64,000 bases of DNA from Weeksellaceae bacterium. Its GTDB lineage: Bacteria > Bacteroidota > Bacteroidia > Flavobacteriales > Weeksellaceae. Positions 42,559 through 52,259 of the stretch are shown piece after piece. Within the stretch, counting starts at the first letter, position 1; every line of letters begins with the position of its first letter. The position numbers and the translations under genes are program-made. The notes beneath the pieces were generated by a model. The model worked only from the letters and a program-made list of their open reading frames with translations. It searched no databases and was not told the DNA's origin. The DNA is taken from contig OX460916.1 of the NCBI GenBank assembly GCA_949788275.1, positions 1,674,001 through 1,738,000 of the forward strand. Reading direction: 5' to 3'.

Positions 42559-43740
42559 ATGAAAGAAGTTGTTATTGTCTCAGCTGTTCGTACAGCTATG
42601 GGATCATTTTTAGGAAGTTTATCAACAGTAGCTGCTACTGATTTAGGTGCTACAGCCATTAAAGGTGCATTACATAAAATCAATTTAGACCCTTCATTGA
42701 TTGATGAAGTATACATGGGGAATGTTTTACAGGCAGGTGAAGGACAAGCTCCGGCAAAACAAGCGATGATTAAAGCAGGCATACCCAATACAGTTCCGGC
42801 TACCACCGTGAATAAAGTATGTGCTTCAGGAATGAAAGCCGTGATGTTAGCTACCCAAGCTATTCGCTTAGGTGATGCAGATGTTGTTGTTGCTGGAGGA
42901 ATGGAAAACATGTCTATGGTTCCTTTCTATAGCCCAAACCAACGCACAGGAAACAAATACGGAAATACCGTTTTACTAGACGGTATCGTTGCTGATGGAC
43001 TACAAGATGCCTACAGCAAAGAAATGATGGGAACTTGTGGAGATTCTTGTGCGGCAGAATACGGTGTAACTCGTGAGCAACAAGATGAGTTTGCAATTAA
43101 CTCTTATAAAAAATCGGCTGCTGCATGGCAAGCAGGAAAATTCGACAATGAGGTTATTCCTGTTGAAATTCCTCAACGCAAAGGAGATCCAGTTATTTTT
43201 AAAGAAGACGAAGAATATAAAAATGTCAATTTTGATAAGGTCCCTGGTTTACGCGCTGTTTTTTCGAAAGACGGGACGGTAACTGCCGCCAACGCTTCGA
43301 CCATTAATGATGGTGCTTCTGCAATAGTCTTAATGTCGATGGAAAAAGCGGTAGAATTAGGTCTAAAACCCTTGGCGAAAATTATAGCGTATGCAGATGC
43401 AGCACATGCACCAGAAAAATTTACAACAGCACCAGCTAAGGCCGTCGAAAAAGTATTAAAGAAAGCTAATTTAGATGCTTCGGCAGTAGACTATTGGGAA
43501 TTTAACGAAGCGTTTTCGGTTGTTGGAATTGTAAATACGCAACTATTAGGCTTAGACGCTGACAAAGTGAACGTTAATGGAGGGGCTGTATCTTTAGGAC
43601 ACCCGCTTGGAAACTCGGGTTCTCGAATTTTAGTAACCTTATTAAATGTCTTAGAACAAAACGGCGCAAAAGTAGGTGGTGCTGCTATTTGCAACGGTGG
43701 AGGTGGTGCTTCTGCAGTTATTATCGAAAAAATAAACTAA
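42559..43740 (+). CDS. Acetyl-CoA C-acetyltransferase (thiolase)
   Basis: This 393-residue enzyme belongs to the biosynthetic/degradative thiolases. The acyl-accepting cysteine is in NKVCASGMKAV (about residue 89), the histidine in SLGHPLGNSG (about 349) and the second cysteine in AICNGGGGAS (about 379). It condenses two acetyl-CoA to acetoacetyl-CoA or reverses that step. Length fits AtoB/PhaA. No beta-oxidation partner is adjacent, so direction of use is unclear. It is transcribed alone. Confidence 0.94.
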   Translation: MKEVVIVSAVRTAMGSFLGSLSTVAATDLGATAIKGALHKINLDPSLIDEVYMGNVLQAGEGQAPAKQAMIKAGIPNTVPATTVNKVCASGMKAVMLATQAIRLGDADVVVAGGMENMSMVPFYSPNQRTGNKYGNTVLLDGIVADGLQDAYSKEMMGTCGDSCAAEYGVTREQQDEFAINSYKKSAAAWQAGKFDNEVIPVEIPQRKGDPVIFKEDEEYKNVNFDKVPGLRAVFSKDGTVTAANASTINDGASAIVLMSMEKAVELGLKPLAKIIAYADAAHAPEKFTTAPAKAVEKVLKKANLDASAVDYWEFNEAFSVVGIVNTQLLGLDADKVNVNGGAVSLGHPLGNSGSRILVTLLNVLEQNGAKVGGAAICNGGGGASAVIIEKIN

Positions 43741-43854
43741 AAAGACAGATTGTGATAGCCTTTTTCAAAAGGCTATCACTCACTCTCTCTTATGTTTAAT
43801 CATTATTCTCAAAACAATTCTGCATTAAAAACCAAAGGTTAATAAAACCTTTTT

Positions 43855-43862
43855 TATATTTG
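43855..43862 (+). promoter_or_regulatory. -7 box of accA
   Basis: TATATTTG fits the consensus. Transcription near 43869 excludes the in-frame TTG at 43868 as start and supports the ATG at 43886. Confidence 0.6.
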
Positions 43863-43885
43863 CGGGATTGAACAAACACTTTTGT

Positions 43886-44839
43886 ATGGAATATTTAGAA
43901 TTTGAACAACCTATCAAAGATTTAGTAGAGCAATTAAACAGCTGTCAAATAGTCGGTGAAGGTAGCGGTGTTAATATCAAACAAGCCTGTGTTGAAATTG
44001 AAATTGCAATTGAAAATAAAAAGAAGGAAATCTATGGAAGTTTAACGCCATGGCAACGAGTTCAATTATCTCGTCACCCTTCTCGTCCTTATACGTTAGA
44101 TTACGCTTACGCAATTACCAATAATACATTCACTGAGATTCATGGCGATCGTACCTTTGGAGACGATAAAGCGATGATTGGAGGAATGGGTCAAATTAAT
44201 GGTCAAACATTTATGATTATTGGTCAACAAAAAGGAAAAAACACCAAAGAAAGACAATACCGTCGCTTTGGAATGTCGAATCCAGAAGGTTACCGTAAAG
44301 CGTTACGTTTAATGAAATTGGCCGAAAAATTCAATATACCTGTCTTAACTTTGGTCGACACGCCAGGTGCTTACCCAGGCTTAGAAGCTGAAGAACGCGG
44401 ACAAGGAGAGGCAATTGCCAAAAACATCTACGAGATGTTAAAACTAACCGTTCCTATTATCACGGTGGTAATTGGTGAAGGGGCTTCTGGAGGGGCTATC
44501 GGAATCGGTGTTGGAAATCGTGTATTCATGATGGAAAACTCTTGGTATTCGGTGATTTCTCCTGAAAACTGTTCGACCATTCTATGGAGAACATGGGAAT
44601 TTAAAGAACAAGCGGCATCGCAAATGAAACTAACTGGTGCAGACATGTTAGAACTTGGTTTAATTGAAGCAACCATAAAAGAACCATTAGGTGGGGCACA
44701 TTACAAACCAGAAGAAGCTTTTGATAACCTAAAAACAAAGGTATTAGAAACCTATGCTGAATTGAAAAAACTAACCCCTGCTGAATTAACAAAACAACGC
44801 CAAGATCGTTTTATCGCTTTTGGTGAATTCTCAGGATAA
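43886..44839 (+). CDS. accA: Acetyl-CoA carboxylase carboxyltransferase alpha subunit
   Basis: This 317-residue protein is AccA, which with AccD moves the carboxyl group from biotin carrier protein to acetyl-CoA, giving malonyl-CoA for fatty acids. Typical segments are [77 protein letters not shown] (read in parts) and [12 protein letters not shown], the oxyanion-hole glycines. Length matches E. coli AccA (319). The start is the ATG at 43886. It is followed by a terminator and dnaB. Confidence 0.96.
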   Translation: MEYLEFEQPIKDLVEQLNSCQIVGEGSGVNIKQACVEIEIAIENKKKEIYGSLTPWQRVQLSRHPSRPYTLDYAYAITNNTFTEIHGDRTFGDDKAMIGGMGQINGQTFMIIGQQKGKNTKERQYRRFGMSNPEGYRKALRLMKLAEKFNIPVLTLVDTPGAYPGLEAEERGQGEAIAKNIYEMLKLTVPIITVVIGEGASGGAIGIGVGNRVFMMENSWYSVISPENCSTILWRTWEFKEQAASQMKLTGADMLELGLIEATIKEPLGGAHYKPEEAFDNLKTKVLETYAELKKLTPAELTKQRQDRFIAFGEFSG

Positions 44840-44870
44840 GTACACACCCCTACTTTTAAGTATAAAAATT

Positions 44871-44908
44871 AAAACGAGATATTCTATTCGAACTATCTCG
44901 TTTTTTTT
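44871..44908 (+). terminator. Intrinsic terminator after accA
   Basis: AAAACGAGATA and TATCTCGTTTT enclose a 12-base loop and are followed by more T. Confidence 0.88.
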
Positions 44909-44910
44909 CG

Positions 44911-44918
44911 TAATTTTG
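44911..44918 (+). promoter_or_regulatory. -7 box of dnaB
   Basis: TAATTTTG lies 7 bases before the ATG at 44926, so the transcript would start at or next to the start codon. Confidence 0.55.
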
Positions 44919-44925
44919 AACCCTT

Positions 44926-46527
44926 ATGGAGCAAGTGAATAATTATCAAAACAGTTCGGCTAAAACCAATAAAGTGATTGGCTTAGAGCGAGGTAAATTA
45001 CCTCCTCAAGCTGTTGACTTAGAACAAGCTGTGCTAGGTGCTATGATGATTGATAAAAAAGGTTTAGACGAAGTGATTGATATCCTTTCGCCTCAAAATT
45101 TTTATCGACCAGAGCATCAGGCGATCTATACTGTTATTCAAAAGTTATTCAATGACTCACAACCCATTGATTTATTAACCGTTGCCAACGAATTAAAATC
45201 GGACGGAAAACTAGACATGATTGGGGGCGATTATTATTTAATTCAACTCACTCAAAAAGTCTCTTCTTCAGCACACATTGAATATTATGCACGTGTGATT
45301 CAGGAAAAATTTATTCTGCGTAAACTCATCGAGATATCGTCTCAAGTCATCGAAAAATCATACGACGAAACATCGGATGTTTTCGATTTATTGGATTATT
45401 CAGAGAGTAAACTTTTCGAGATTACTGAAGGCGGGATCAAACGAAGTTATTCCGAAGCAGGAACCCTTGTCCAGGAAGCCATTGAAAAAATTAAAGTCAT
45501 GTCGACTAAAGAAGGCATGAGTGGAATTGAATCGGGTTTCACGGAAATTGATAAAATCACCTCGGGTTGGCAACAATCCGATCTTATCATCCTTGCAGCT
45601 CGTCCCGGAATGGGGAAAACAGCCTTTATCTTGTCGATGGCCAAGAATATGTCTGTTGACCGTAATATTCCCGTAGCTGTCTTTTCATTAGAGATGTCCT
45701 CGGTTCAGTTAATTACCCGGATGATCTCAGGAGAAACAGGGATTTCGGGGGAAAAACTACGGAAGGCCAAATTGGCGGATCACGAATGGAAGCAACTGTA
45801 TTCAAAAGTAAAGGGCTTAGAAAATGCACCTTTATACATTGATGACACCCCGGCCCTATCCATCTTCGACCTTCGAGCAAAAGCGAGACGATTGGTCTCT
45901 CAACACGGTGTTCGTATGATTCTTATCGACTACTTGCAGTTAATGACTGCCGGTGGAAAAACCAATGGTAACCGTGAGCAAGAAATCTCGATGATTTCCC
46001 GTTCATTGAAAGCCATTGCCAAAGAATTAAACATTCCTGTAATCGCCTTATCACAGTTATCGCGTTCGGTAGAAACCCGAGGAGGAAATAAACGCCCACT
46101 CCTATCCGATCTTCGTGAATCTGGAGCCATTGAACAAGATGCTGATATCGTCTCTTTTATCTACCGCCCAGAATATTATAAGCTCGAATATTGGGACGAC
46201 GATAATGCCCCATGTGCAGGTCAGGCAGAATTTATTATTGCTAAACACCGAAATGGTGCTTTAGAAAATGTTCGTCTGCGTTTCATCAATGAACAGGCAA
46301 AATTCGATAATCTAGAACCAACGTATGGAGACGATTTTGAAATTCCGAGTTCAATGAACGAATACAGTGCTAAAAACGCTACTGCAACAGGAAACTTTGG
46401 TGGAAATAGCGATTTCACCTTTAATAGCGCTATCAACTTACCGCCTGCCAATCCGATGGATTCCTTTGGTGACCTAAGCGATTTTTCTAGCGTTATGAAT
46501 GACCAAGACGAAAATTTACCTTTCTAA
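44926..46527 (+). CDS. dnaB: Replicative DNA helicase DnaB
   Basis: This 533-residue hexameric helicase unwinds DNA at the replication fork. The N-terminal DnaB domain (PPQAVDLEQAVLGAMMID) is followed by a linker and the RecA-like core with Walker A ARPGMGKTAF (about 226-235), EMSS, Walker B MILIDYLQLM and the SQLSR and RPLLSDLRESGAIEQDAD segments. The Asn-rich C-terminal tail is typical of Bacteroidota forms. No intein is present. A terminator separates it from accA and its promoter is nearly leaderless. Confidence 0.97.
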   Translation: MEQVNNYQNSSAKTNKVIGLERGKLPPQAVDLEQAVLGAMMIDKKGLDEVIDILSPQNFYRPEHQAIYTVIQKLFNDSQPIDLLTVANELKSDGKLDMIGGDYYLIQLTQKVSSSAHIEYYARVIQEKFILRKLIEISSQVIEKSYDETSDVFDLLDYSESKLFEITEGGIKRSYSEAGTLVQEAIEKIKVMSTKEGMSGIESGFTEIDKITSGWQQSDLIILAARPGMGKTAFILSMAKNMSVDRNIPVAVFSLEMSSVQLITRMISGETGISGEKLRKAKLADHEWKQLYSKVKGLENAPLYIDDTPALSIFDLRAKARRLVSQHGVRMILIDYLQLMTAGGKTNGNREQEISMISRSLKAIAKELNIPVIALSQLSRSVETRGGNKRPLLSDLRESGAIEQDADIVSFIYRPEYYKLEYWDDDNAPCAGQAEFIIAKHRNGALENVRLRFINEQAKFDNLEPTYGDDFEIPSSMNEYSAKNATATGNFGGNSDFTFNSAINLPPANPMDSFGDLSDFSSVMNDQDENLPF

Positions 46528-46638
46528 GGGTAGATTATCAGATTTATTAATAAACCTCGAGTTTCTATCAATTTTTCGTATCCTAACTTCTTTTTTAGGA
46601 ACTGCAATTGATAGAAATTTGCTTAAAATAGTCGACGT

Positions 46639-48012
46639 ATGGCAAGTTCAATCAGAACACTCAATCCTGCTACAGGAAAAATCGAAAAAGAATTCGATGC
46701 ACACACACCAGAACAAATCAACCACACTATAGAAACCGCACATTCGTTATACACTACTTGGAAAAAAACGTCTTTTGAAGATCGTGCTTCCATTATTAAA
46801 AAAGTAGCCCACAAAATGCGTCAACAAAAAGCGCACTTAGCCCGCTTAATCACAACCGAAATGGGTAAACCTGTTCACGAAAGTGAAATTGAAGTGGATT
46901 ATTGTGCAAACATCTTGGATTATTATGCAGACCATGCAGCCATTTTCCTGGCAAATAAACCTGTTGAAACCGAAAAAGGACAAGCCTTTGTGGTTTCAGA
47001 ACCTATCGGTGTTCTACTAGGTATTATGCCTTGGAATTTCCCTTTTTCACAAATTGTTCGCTTTATAGCTCCCAATTTAATGGCGGGGAATACGGTTGTT
47101 TTAAAAACCGCTTCAAACATTCCGCAATGTGGTATAGCCATTGAAAATTTATTCACCAAAGCAGGTGCTCCAAAAGGGCTTTACAGCAACTTATTACTAG
47201 CGGGTAAAGATGCCTCGGCTCTTATCAACGACCCTCGCATTGTTGGCGTATCGTTAACAGGATCCGATGCCGCTGGCGCAAGTGTTGGTCAAATCGCTGG
47301 ACAAAATGTCAAAAAATCGGTTTTAGAATTGGGTGGAACCGATCCCATGATTGTTTTAGACGATGCTGATATCACAAAAGTGATGAACGGAACCATTAAC
47401 GGCCGTTTACGCAATGCAGGTCAGGCGTGTACTTCATCGAAACGCATCTTGGTTCAAGCAGGAATATACGATGCGTATTTAGCCAAGATTACGGCCCATG
47501 TAGAACAACTAAAAGTAGGCGATCCTATGCAAGCTGACACAGCTATGGGCCCTGTAAGTTCTGAGGGTGCATTAAACACATTACTTAAACAAGTTTCTGC
47601 TTCCGTTGAGAAAGGAGCTACGTTAATCACCGGTGGAAAACGAATCGATCGTCCTGGATCATTTATGGAACCCACCATATTAACCGATCTACAGTCGGGT
47701 ATGCCCGCATACGACGAAGAAGTTTTTGGCCCTGTGGTCTGCATCATAAAATTCAACACCATAGAAGAAGCCATCTATATGGCCAATGATACCGTTTACG
47801 GCTTAGGTGCATCCATTTACAGTGAAGACCAAGAAAAGGCCCTTTCAATTGCCTCACAAGTCGACGCCGGAATGGTTTACATCAATAAGCAAGTCTCTTC
47901 AAGCCCCGAACTTCCTTTTGGAGGAACCAAACGCTCGGGATATGGACGCGAATTATCGGAAGCAGGAATTCAAGAATTCCTCAATAAAAAATTAATTATG
48001 GTCGTTGGTTAA
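46639..48012 (+). CDS. NAD(P)-dependent succinate-semialdehyde dehydrogenase-like enzyme
   Basis: This 457-residue protein is of the shorter aldehyde dehydrogenase type seen in Sad/YneI. It has the cofactor fold (GIMPWNFPFSQ), the general-base Glu in VLELGGTDPMIVL and the nucleophile Cys in NAGQACTSSKR. It oxidises an aldehyde to an acid; succinate semialdehyde is the likeliest substrate by family. The family more often has LGGSDP; here it is LGGTDP, a mild change. No GABA or polyamine genes are adjacent. It ends at a strong terminator. Confidence 0.9.
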   Translation: MASSIRTLNPATGKIEKEFDAHTPEQINHTIETAHSLYTTWKKTSFEDRASIIKKVAHKMRQQKAHLARLITTEMGKPVHESEIEVDYCANILDYYADHAAIFLANKPVETEKGQAFVVSEPIGVLLGIMPWNFPFSQIVRFIAPNLMAGNTVVLKTASNIPQCGIAIENLFTKAGAPKGLYSNLLLAGKDASALINDPRIVGVSLTGSDAAGASVGQIAGQNVKKSVLELGGTDPMIVLDDADITKVMNGTINGRLRNAGQACTSSKRILVQAGIYDAYLAKITAHVEQLKVGDPMQADTAMGPVSSEGALNTLLKQVSASVEKGATLITGGKRIDRPGSFMEPTILTDLQSGMPAYDEEVFGPVVCIIKFNTIEEAIYMANDTVYGLGASIYSEDQEKALSIASQVDAGMVYINKQVSSSPELPFGGTKRSGYGRELSEAGIQEFLNKKLIMVVG

Positions 48013-48036
48013 TCCATTTCCTATTCGATATCTTAT

Positions 48037-48060
48037 AAGCGGCTTAAAGCCGCTTTTTTT
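48037..48060 (+). terminator. Intrinsic terminator after the aldehyde dehydrogenase gene
   Basis: AAGCGGC, loop TTAAA, GCCGCTT and a T-run, 24 bases after the stop codon. Confidence 0.92.
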
Positions 48061-48065
48061 ATGTC

Positions 48066-48195
48066 CCCGTTTTCAACGTGATCTTTCGCGCCAACGATAG
48101 AAGTGGAAATCCTTTTCTGCATCTACTATTTTCAGTTGAAATAGTAGATGCAGAAAAGATTGGGAACGGATAGCGTGGCCCGTAGGGAGGCGCCC
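48066..48195 (-). repeat. Diverged hairpin repeat, copy 4
   Basis: On the minus strand it begins GGGCGCCTCCCTACGGGCC and contains GCTATCCG, then ATCTTTTCTGCA opening a perfect 20-bp stem (48112-48131 with 48139-48158, 7-base loop) closed by AAAAGGAT, then a CTTCTATCG end. The frame ATCTTT-stem-AAAGGAT is the same as in copies 1-3, but the stem sequence is unrelated and the tail hairpin is lacking. Its 5' end lies 26 bases after the stop of the truncated hemoglobin gene, in the same orientation. Confidence 0.7.
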
Positions 48196-48221
48196 AAAAA
48201 AATAAAGCGCGTGAGGCGAAG

Positions 48222-48620
48222 TTATTCTTCTTCGTGATCGTGGTTTTTCTGTTGATCGATTTTAAAAAGAATTAGGTCGCGCATAATCCGCGCTCTTTTT
48301 TTGGCTTCTTGGGTGTTGGTTCCTTCGAAATGCGTGTCTAAAATAGTATTCCACCTATCAAGCCAACGGTTGAAATGATGCGGTAATAACGCTTCTTTTT
48401 TATTCAACATAAGATGTACACGCATGGGGAAGCCATTGAACGTTGCTTTACCCAGTAAAATGGATTCCCAAAACTGAATCATATGAGGCAGATGTTGTTC
48501 CCAATTCACTTGGGCGACTGAAGTAAAAAAATGCCCAATTACTTCATCATCCATTACCTGATCGTAAAATAGGTGCACCAATTTTGAAACATCTTCTGAA
48601 GTCGTGATATCTTTTTTCAT
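48222..48620 (-). CDS. Group III truncated hemoglobin
   Basis: This 132-residue protein has the short 2-over-2 globin pattern: LVHLFYDQVMDDEVIGHFF, HLPHMIQFWESILLG and, in the later helices, the proximal histidine region LPHHFNRWLDRWN. Group III members often have the HF-x-RW motif seen here. They bind oxygen, NO or sulfide, but roles vary. The tail is rich in His and Glu. It faces rbfA divergently across 90 bases. Confidence 0.85.
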   Translation of the reverse strand: MKKDITTSEDVSKLVHLFYDQVMDDEVIGHFFTSVAQVNWEQHLPHMIQFWESILLGKATFNGFPMRVHLMLNKKEALLPHHFNRWLDRWNTILDTHFEGTNTQEAKKRARIMRDLILFKIDQQKNHDHEEE

Positions 48621-48682
48621 GGCGTAAAATTACAAATTATCCGATTCATGGGCTAGTCCTTTTTAATCAGGAAAAAATGCAG

Positions 48683-48690
48683 TATTTTTG
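48683..48690 (+). promoter_or_regulatory. -7 box of rbfA
   Basis: TATTTTTG fits TAnnTTTG and lies 20 bases before the TTG start of rbfA at 48711. Confidence 0.6.
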
Positions 48691-48710
48691 CAGCTTAAAA
48701 CAAATTAAAT

Positions 48711-49070
48711 TTGGATAGTAATAGACAACAAAAAGTAGGGAAATTATTTCAAGAAGAATTGGCCGAAGCATTCAGAAAATGGGCTGTTGAGGAATTTCCT
48801 GGTAATATTCTTAGTGTAACCGAAGTAAAGGTAACACCGGATTTAAGTGGTGCGAAAATTTACGTAAGTATTTTTCCAGCTGCGCGAAAAGCCGAAATTA
48901 TGGCTGCCATCAAAGAAAATACGCCTTTATTTAGAGGAATATTGTCTCGTGGTGCGGCAAAAAAGATGCGTATAACGCCCGAATTAATTTTTATCTTGGA
49001 TAACTCGTTAGACGAGATTGATAAAATTGATAAAGCTTTACGTGGTGAAGGAAATAATCCGATCTTGTAA
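48711..49070 (+). CDS. rbfA: 30S ribosome-binding factor RbfA
   Basis: This 119-residue protein has the RbfA KH-like fold: QQKVGKLFQEELAEAF, ILSVTEVKVTPDLSGAKIYVS in parts, and RITPELIFILDNSLDEIDKIDKAL at the end. RbfA helps mature the 5' end of 16S rRNA and is needed in cold. The start is TTG; no in-frame ATG lies near, and the following residues (DSNRQQKVG) align with the usual family start. It overlaps no gene and precedes the permease gene by 6 bases, so they share a transcript. Confidence 0.9.
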   Translation: MDSNRQQKVGKLFQEELAEAFRKWAVEEFPGNILSVTEVKVTPDLSGAKIYVSIFPAARKAEIMAAIKENTPLFRGILSRGAAKKMRITPELIFILDNSLDEIDKIDKALRGEGNNPIL

Positions 49071-49076
49071 TCACTG

Positions 49077-50261
49077 ATGAGAAACATTTCATTTTACATT
49101 GCGCAGCGGTATTTTCTGTCGAAGAACAATACCAATGCTGTAAATATATTAACTTCTATTGCTGTGGGTGCCATCTTGGTTGCTACAGCTGCTTTATTTA
49201 TTATTCTATCTGTTTTTTCTGGGTTAGAAAAAATGAATTTAAAGTATTATAGCAATGTAAATCCTGAAATAAAAATATCGCCTGTCGAAGGCAAAGTTTT
49301 AGAACAAATTGACAACCTGGAAGGTGTTTTAAAAAAGAATGCTTCTGTGGTGGCTTTTTCTCGCGTTATTGAAGAGAAAGTCTATTTGGACTATCAGGGA
49401 AAGCAAGATATTGCTTACCTAAAAGGAATTGACGAGAACTTTACCAAGGTTACTCGGATTGATACAGTTGTCTATGGTGGTGAGTTTATTAACTTTGAAC
49501 ACCCAGACAACTTTATTGTTTCTGCAGGAATTGCACAACGCCTGCAATTGTATGTGGATCCTTTGGTACCGACCAATTTAATGATGCCTAAAGCGGGTAC
49601 AGGTATTATAAAACAAGAAAGCGATGCTTTTATCAATGAAGAAGCTTACAATGTAGGAATCTTTATGCTGAACGAACAGTACGACAAGCATTTGTTTGCG
49701 CCTATTGGTTTGGCCCAAAAACTATTGAACCTAGACGAGGAATCGGCCTATTCTCTAGAGGTAAAAACCAACGGAAAGCAATCGCTTAACGATGTAAAGA
49801 GTCAGCTTGCAAAACAATTAGGAACGGCCTATAAAATTGAAACCCGGCAAGATTTGGATTCGGCATTCCTCAAAGTAATGAATATGGAAAACCTGATTAT
49901 CTACTTGATTTTCACGTTGGTTATTATTATTGCTTGTTTTAATTTGGCAGGGACAATTATTATTATAATTCTCGATAAGAAGAAAGAAATTCAGACCATG
50001 TATAGCTTTGGTCTTTCGCGTTCAAATGTTCGCAAAATTTTCTTCTATACCGGAATGATTATAACTTCGGTAGCCATGTTAACCGGTTTATTGATTGCTT
50101 GTGTTATTGGTTTATTACAAATAAATTTTGGATTGGTGATGGCTTCGGAAACCATTCCGTTTCCTTTTGTATTTACGCTGGCTAACGTTATCACCGTACT
50201 CGTGACCGTTGCAGGTATTGGTGGGTTAGTTTCTTGGGTCATTGCCCGACAAATTAAATAA
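49077..50261 (+). CDS. LolC/LolE-like ABC permease (FtsX family)
   Basis: This 394-residue membrane protein has one N-terminal helix (about 25-50), a large periplasmic domain (about 50-270) and three C-terminal helices (about 278-305, 325-350, 365-390), the MacB/LolC/FtsX plan. It opens with YIAQRYFLSKNNTNAVNILT, typical of LolC/E-type permeases in Bacteroidota. With an ATPase encoded elsewhere it probably extracts lipoproteins from the inner membrane. The operon with rbfA is common in related genomes as I recall. Confidence 0.85.
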   Translation: MRNISFYIAQRYFLSKNNTNAVNILTSIAVGAILVATAALFIILSVFSGLEKMNLKYYSNVNPEIKISPVEGKVLEQIDNLEGVLKKNASVVAFSRVIEEKVYLDYQGKQDIAYLKGIDENFTKVTRIDTVVYGGEFINFEHPDNFIVSAGIAQRLQLYVDPLVPTNLMMPKAGTGIIKQESDAFINEEAYNVGIFMLNEQYDKHLFAPIGLAQKLLNLDEESAYSLEVKTNGKQSLNDVKSQLAKQLGTAYKIETRQDLDSAFLKVMNMENLIIYLIFTLVIIIACFNLAGTIIIIILDKKKEIQTMYSFGLSRSNVRKIFFYTGMIITSVAMLTGLLIACVIGLLQINFGLVMASETIPFPFVFTLANVITVLVTVAGIGGLVSWVIARQIK

Positions 50262-50417
50262 GTTATTCAGCAATTTACAACCGCTACAATCCATTTATTT
50301 TCAGGTAACCTACCTATATCTCTATAAACGGCGTTCTCCTAGTGCGCTTACTACAAGTTATAGCTTCTATTGGCACTGTATTGATCTACTCTAAGAAGGA
50401 TTTAACTTAGGTGATTT

Positions 50418-52250
50418 TTAATCCCATCGGTTCCAACGGATATAGCTTGGTTTACTAAAGTCGAAATCCATTAACTTGAAATCGTTATTATCGAACACAT
50501 TGGTCTTAATGGCGTTATTTTCTCTTCCTGGAATACTTGGATAATAGGAGATGGATAGTTGAATATTCTTGAAAACGAAATAATCATTACTTAACATCAC
50601 GCCTAAACTAAAACGGGAAAAAACAGGGTTTTCCTGATTTAAAACAAACTTTTTACTATCGCCTAAAACCCCAAAACTCGCGTTGAAAAATGGCGCCATA
50701 CGGAACCCTAAAAATTCGTAAGGTGAATAGGTTTGTAGTTGGTACTCCATCATTAACTTTTGGGTTCCTAAGACTTCACGGTTATCCCCAAAACCATCGA
50801 TCCCCAGATAGTCGCTTTGATGTAAGGACAATAGATCGGCTGGTGAATGAAGACGATTATAGCCATACAAGTAATTCATATTGACAAAATTTCTCATTTT
50901 CCATTGACCAACAGCAATAAGATTGGAGAAATAAAGCGTTTTAATAGAAAGTGTTTGTTGCTCTAGTCTATTTTTGTTTAGAAAACCACCAAATTGAGCT
51001 TCTACACCTAAATAACCCGTTGAAAGAAAACCACCAATCGAACCTTTAGCACCTAGATAATAGCGGTCCTTTTGATTTTTACGCTGCAAAGCAGCAATTA
51101 AACCGAAGGCTTTTCCCACTTCAATATCCTCATCGATATCGTAGTTAAAAATAAATTTTCGTTTCACGTAATGCCTCGACGAAAGACCTATACCAAGAAA
51201 GTAGTTTTCTTGATTGGAAAAAAAGCGAATCGAATCAATTTCAGGACTAGGTGTTTCTTTGAAGTTCCTTTTGTAATAACGTCCCGAGACAACGAGATTG
51301 GTTATATCTTTGTTCCAATAATTATTAATTCGAAAGGCTTTGGCTAACCAAAAGTCTTTGTAATCGTATTTGAAGTTATTTTGAATAGTGGGTTCGCGAA
51401 CAAAATCCAATGAATCTTGGTAATAGCGTTGACCAACTGTTATTCCACCAGCATATTTTGCCAAAGGTGAATAAAATGGTCGATCTAAACTGATGGATTT
51501 ATTGTAGTGTTCATCTTCATTTTTGTAGTAATTCACATTGGCTCTAATTCTTGTTTTCGCAATATTAGGCACCGAATAATTGAATTGGTAGAGGGATTTT
51601 CCACGTTCGAAATTATGGCGATAGCGGTTATCAAAGGTATGACCTAAACCAAGGAAATTTCGTTCCCGAATACGTGCCCCTACCCGAGAACTGGATACAC
51701 TACCTGTAAAGATCATACTCCAAGAATCAATGGCATTGACATACAAATCGACCGAATCCTTGGCCACGTTCTTGCCCTTAATTTCAACGCGGCGAATCGA
51801 TTGATTTGCTCTCACTAAACGCTCGGACTCGGAAACTTTCAATGAATCGTAGCGATCGCCTTGTTTAAAAAGTAAAAGTTCGCGCACCACAAAACGTTTG
51901 GTTTTTGCATGAATATCATTTCCTGCACGTTCAATCCACTTACTCGGTTGTTTAAGGGTATCCTTTAAGGAATATCCGAAAGGATCGTGGGTAGAAATAA
52001 TAATATTTCGAATCACCTTTCCTTCGTGCAAGATGTAATCTTTGGCTTCTAGGTCACCTGTATTCGGTGAACGTTTCTTTTTAATAAAAAGCTTCTTCAC
52101 TTTATCGCCTAAATTATCTGCATCCTCTTCTTTATTACTACCAAGCGGAATAATTCGAAAAGGGATGGTATCGGATTCTTGGGCGCATACCCTAAGGGCA
52201 AACACTTGTAATACGAAGAAAAAACAGATGAATAGATTAATTTTTTTCAC
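50418..52250 (-). CDS. Omp85/BamA-like outer-membrane protein
   Basis: This 610-residue protein has a signal peptide (about 1-23), a POTRA-like region (about 75-165: VIRNIIISTHDPFG, VVRELLLFKQGDRYDSLKV, RRVEIKGKNVAKDSVDLYV) and a C-terminal beta-barrel with strands such as GVEAQFGGFLNKNR, ending in YIRWNRWD. Only one or two POTRA domains are present, against five in BamA, so it is a smaller Omp85-like protein rather than the main BamA. It may insert or export a limited set of proteins. It starts 9 bases after the NlpC/P60 lipoprotein gene and is probably in its operon. Confidence 0.8.
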   Translation of the reverse strand: MKKINLFICFFFVLQVFALRVCAQESDTIPFRIIPLGSNKEEDADNLGDKVKKLFIKKKRSPNTGDLEAKDYILHEGKVIRNIIISTHDPFGYSLKDTLKQPSKWIERAGNDIHAKTKRFVVRELLLFKQGDRYDSLKVSESERLVRANQSIRRVEIKGKNVAKDSVDLYVNAIDSWSMIFTGSVSSSRVGARIRERNFLGLGHTFDNRYRHNFERGKSLYQFNYSVPNIAKTRIRANVNYYKNEDEHYNKSISLDRPFYSPLAKYAGGITVGQRYYQDSLDFVREPTIQNNFKYDYKDFWLAKAFRINNYWNKDITNLVVSGRYYKRNFKETPSPEIDSIRFFSNQENYFLGIGLSSRHYVKRKFIFNYDIDEDIEVGKAFGLIAALQRKNQKDRYYLGAKGSIGGFLSTGYLGVEAQFGGFLNKNRLEQQTLSIKTLYFSNLIAVGQWKMRNFVNMNYLYGYNRLHSPADLLSLHQSDYLGIDGFGDNREVLGTQKLMMEYQLQTYSPYEFLGFRMAPFFNASFGVLGDSKKFVLNQENPVFSRFSLGVMLSNDYFVFKNIQLSISYYPSIPGRENNAIKTNVFDNNDFKLMDFDFSKPSYIRWNRWD

Positions 52251-52259
52251 TCGAGAGAA

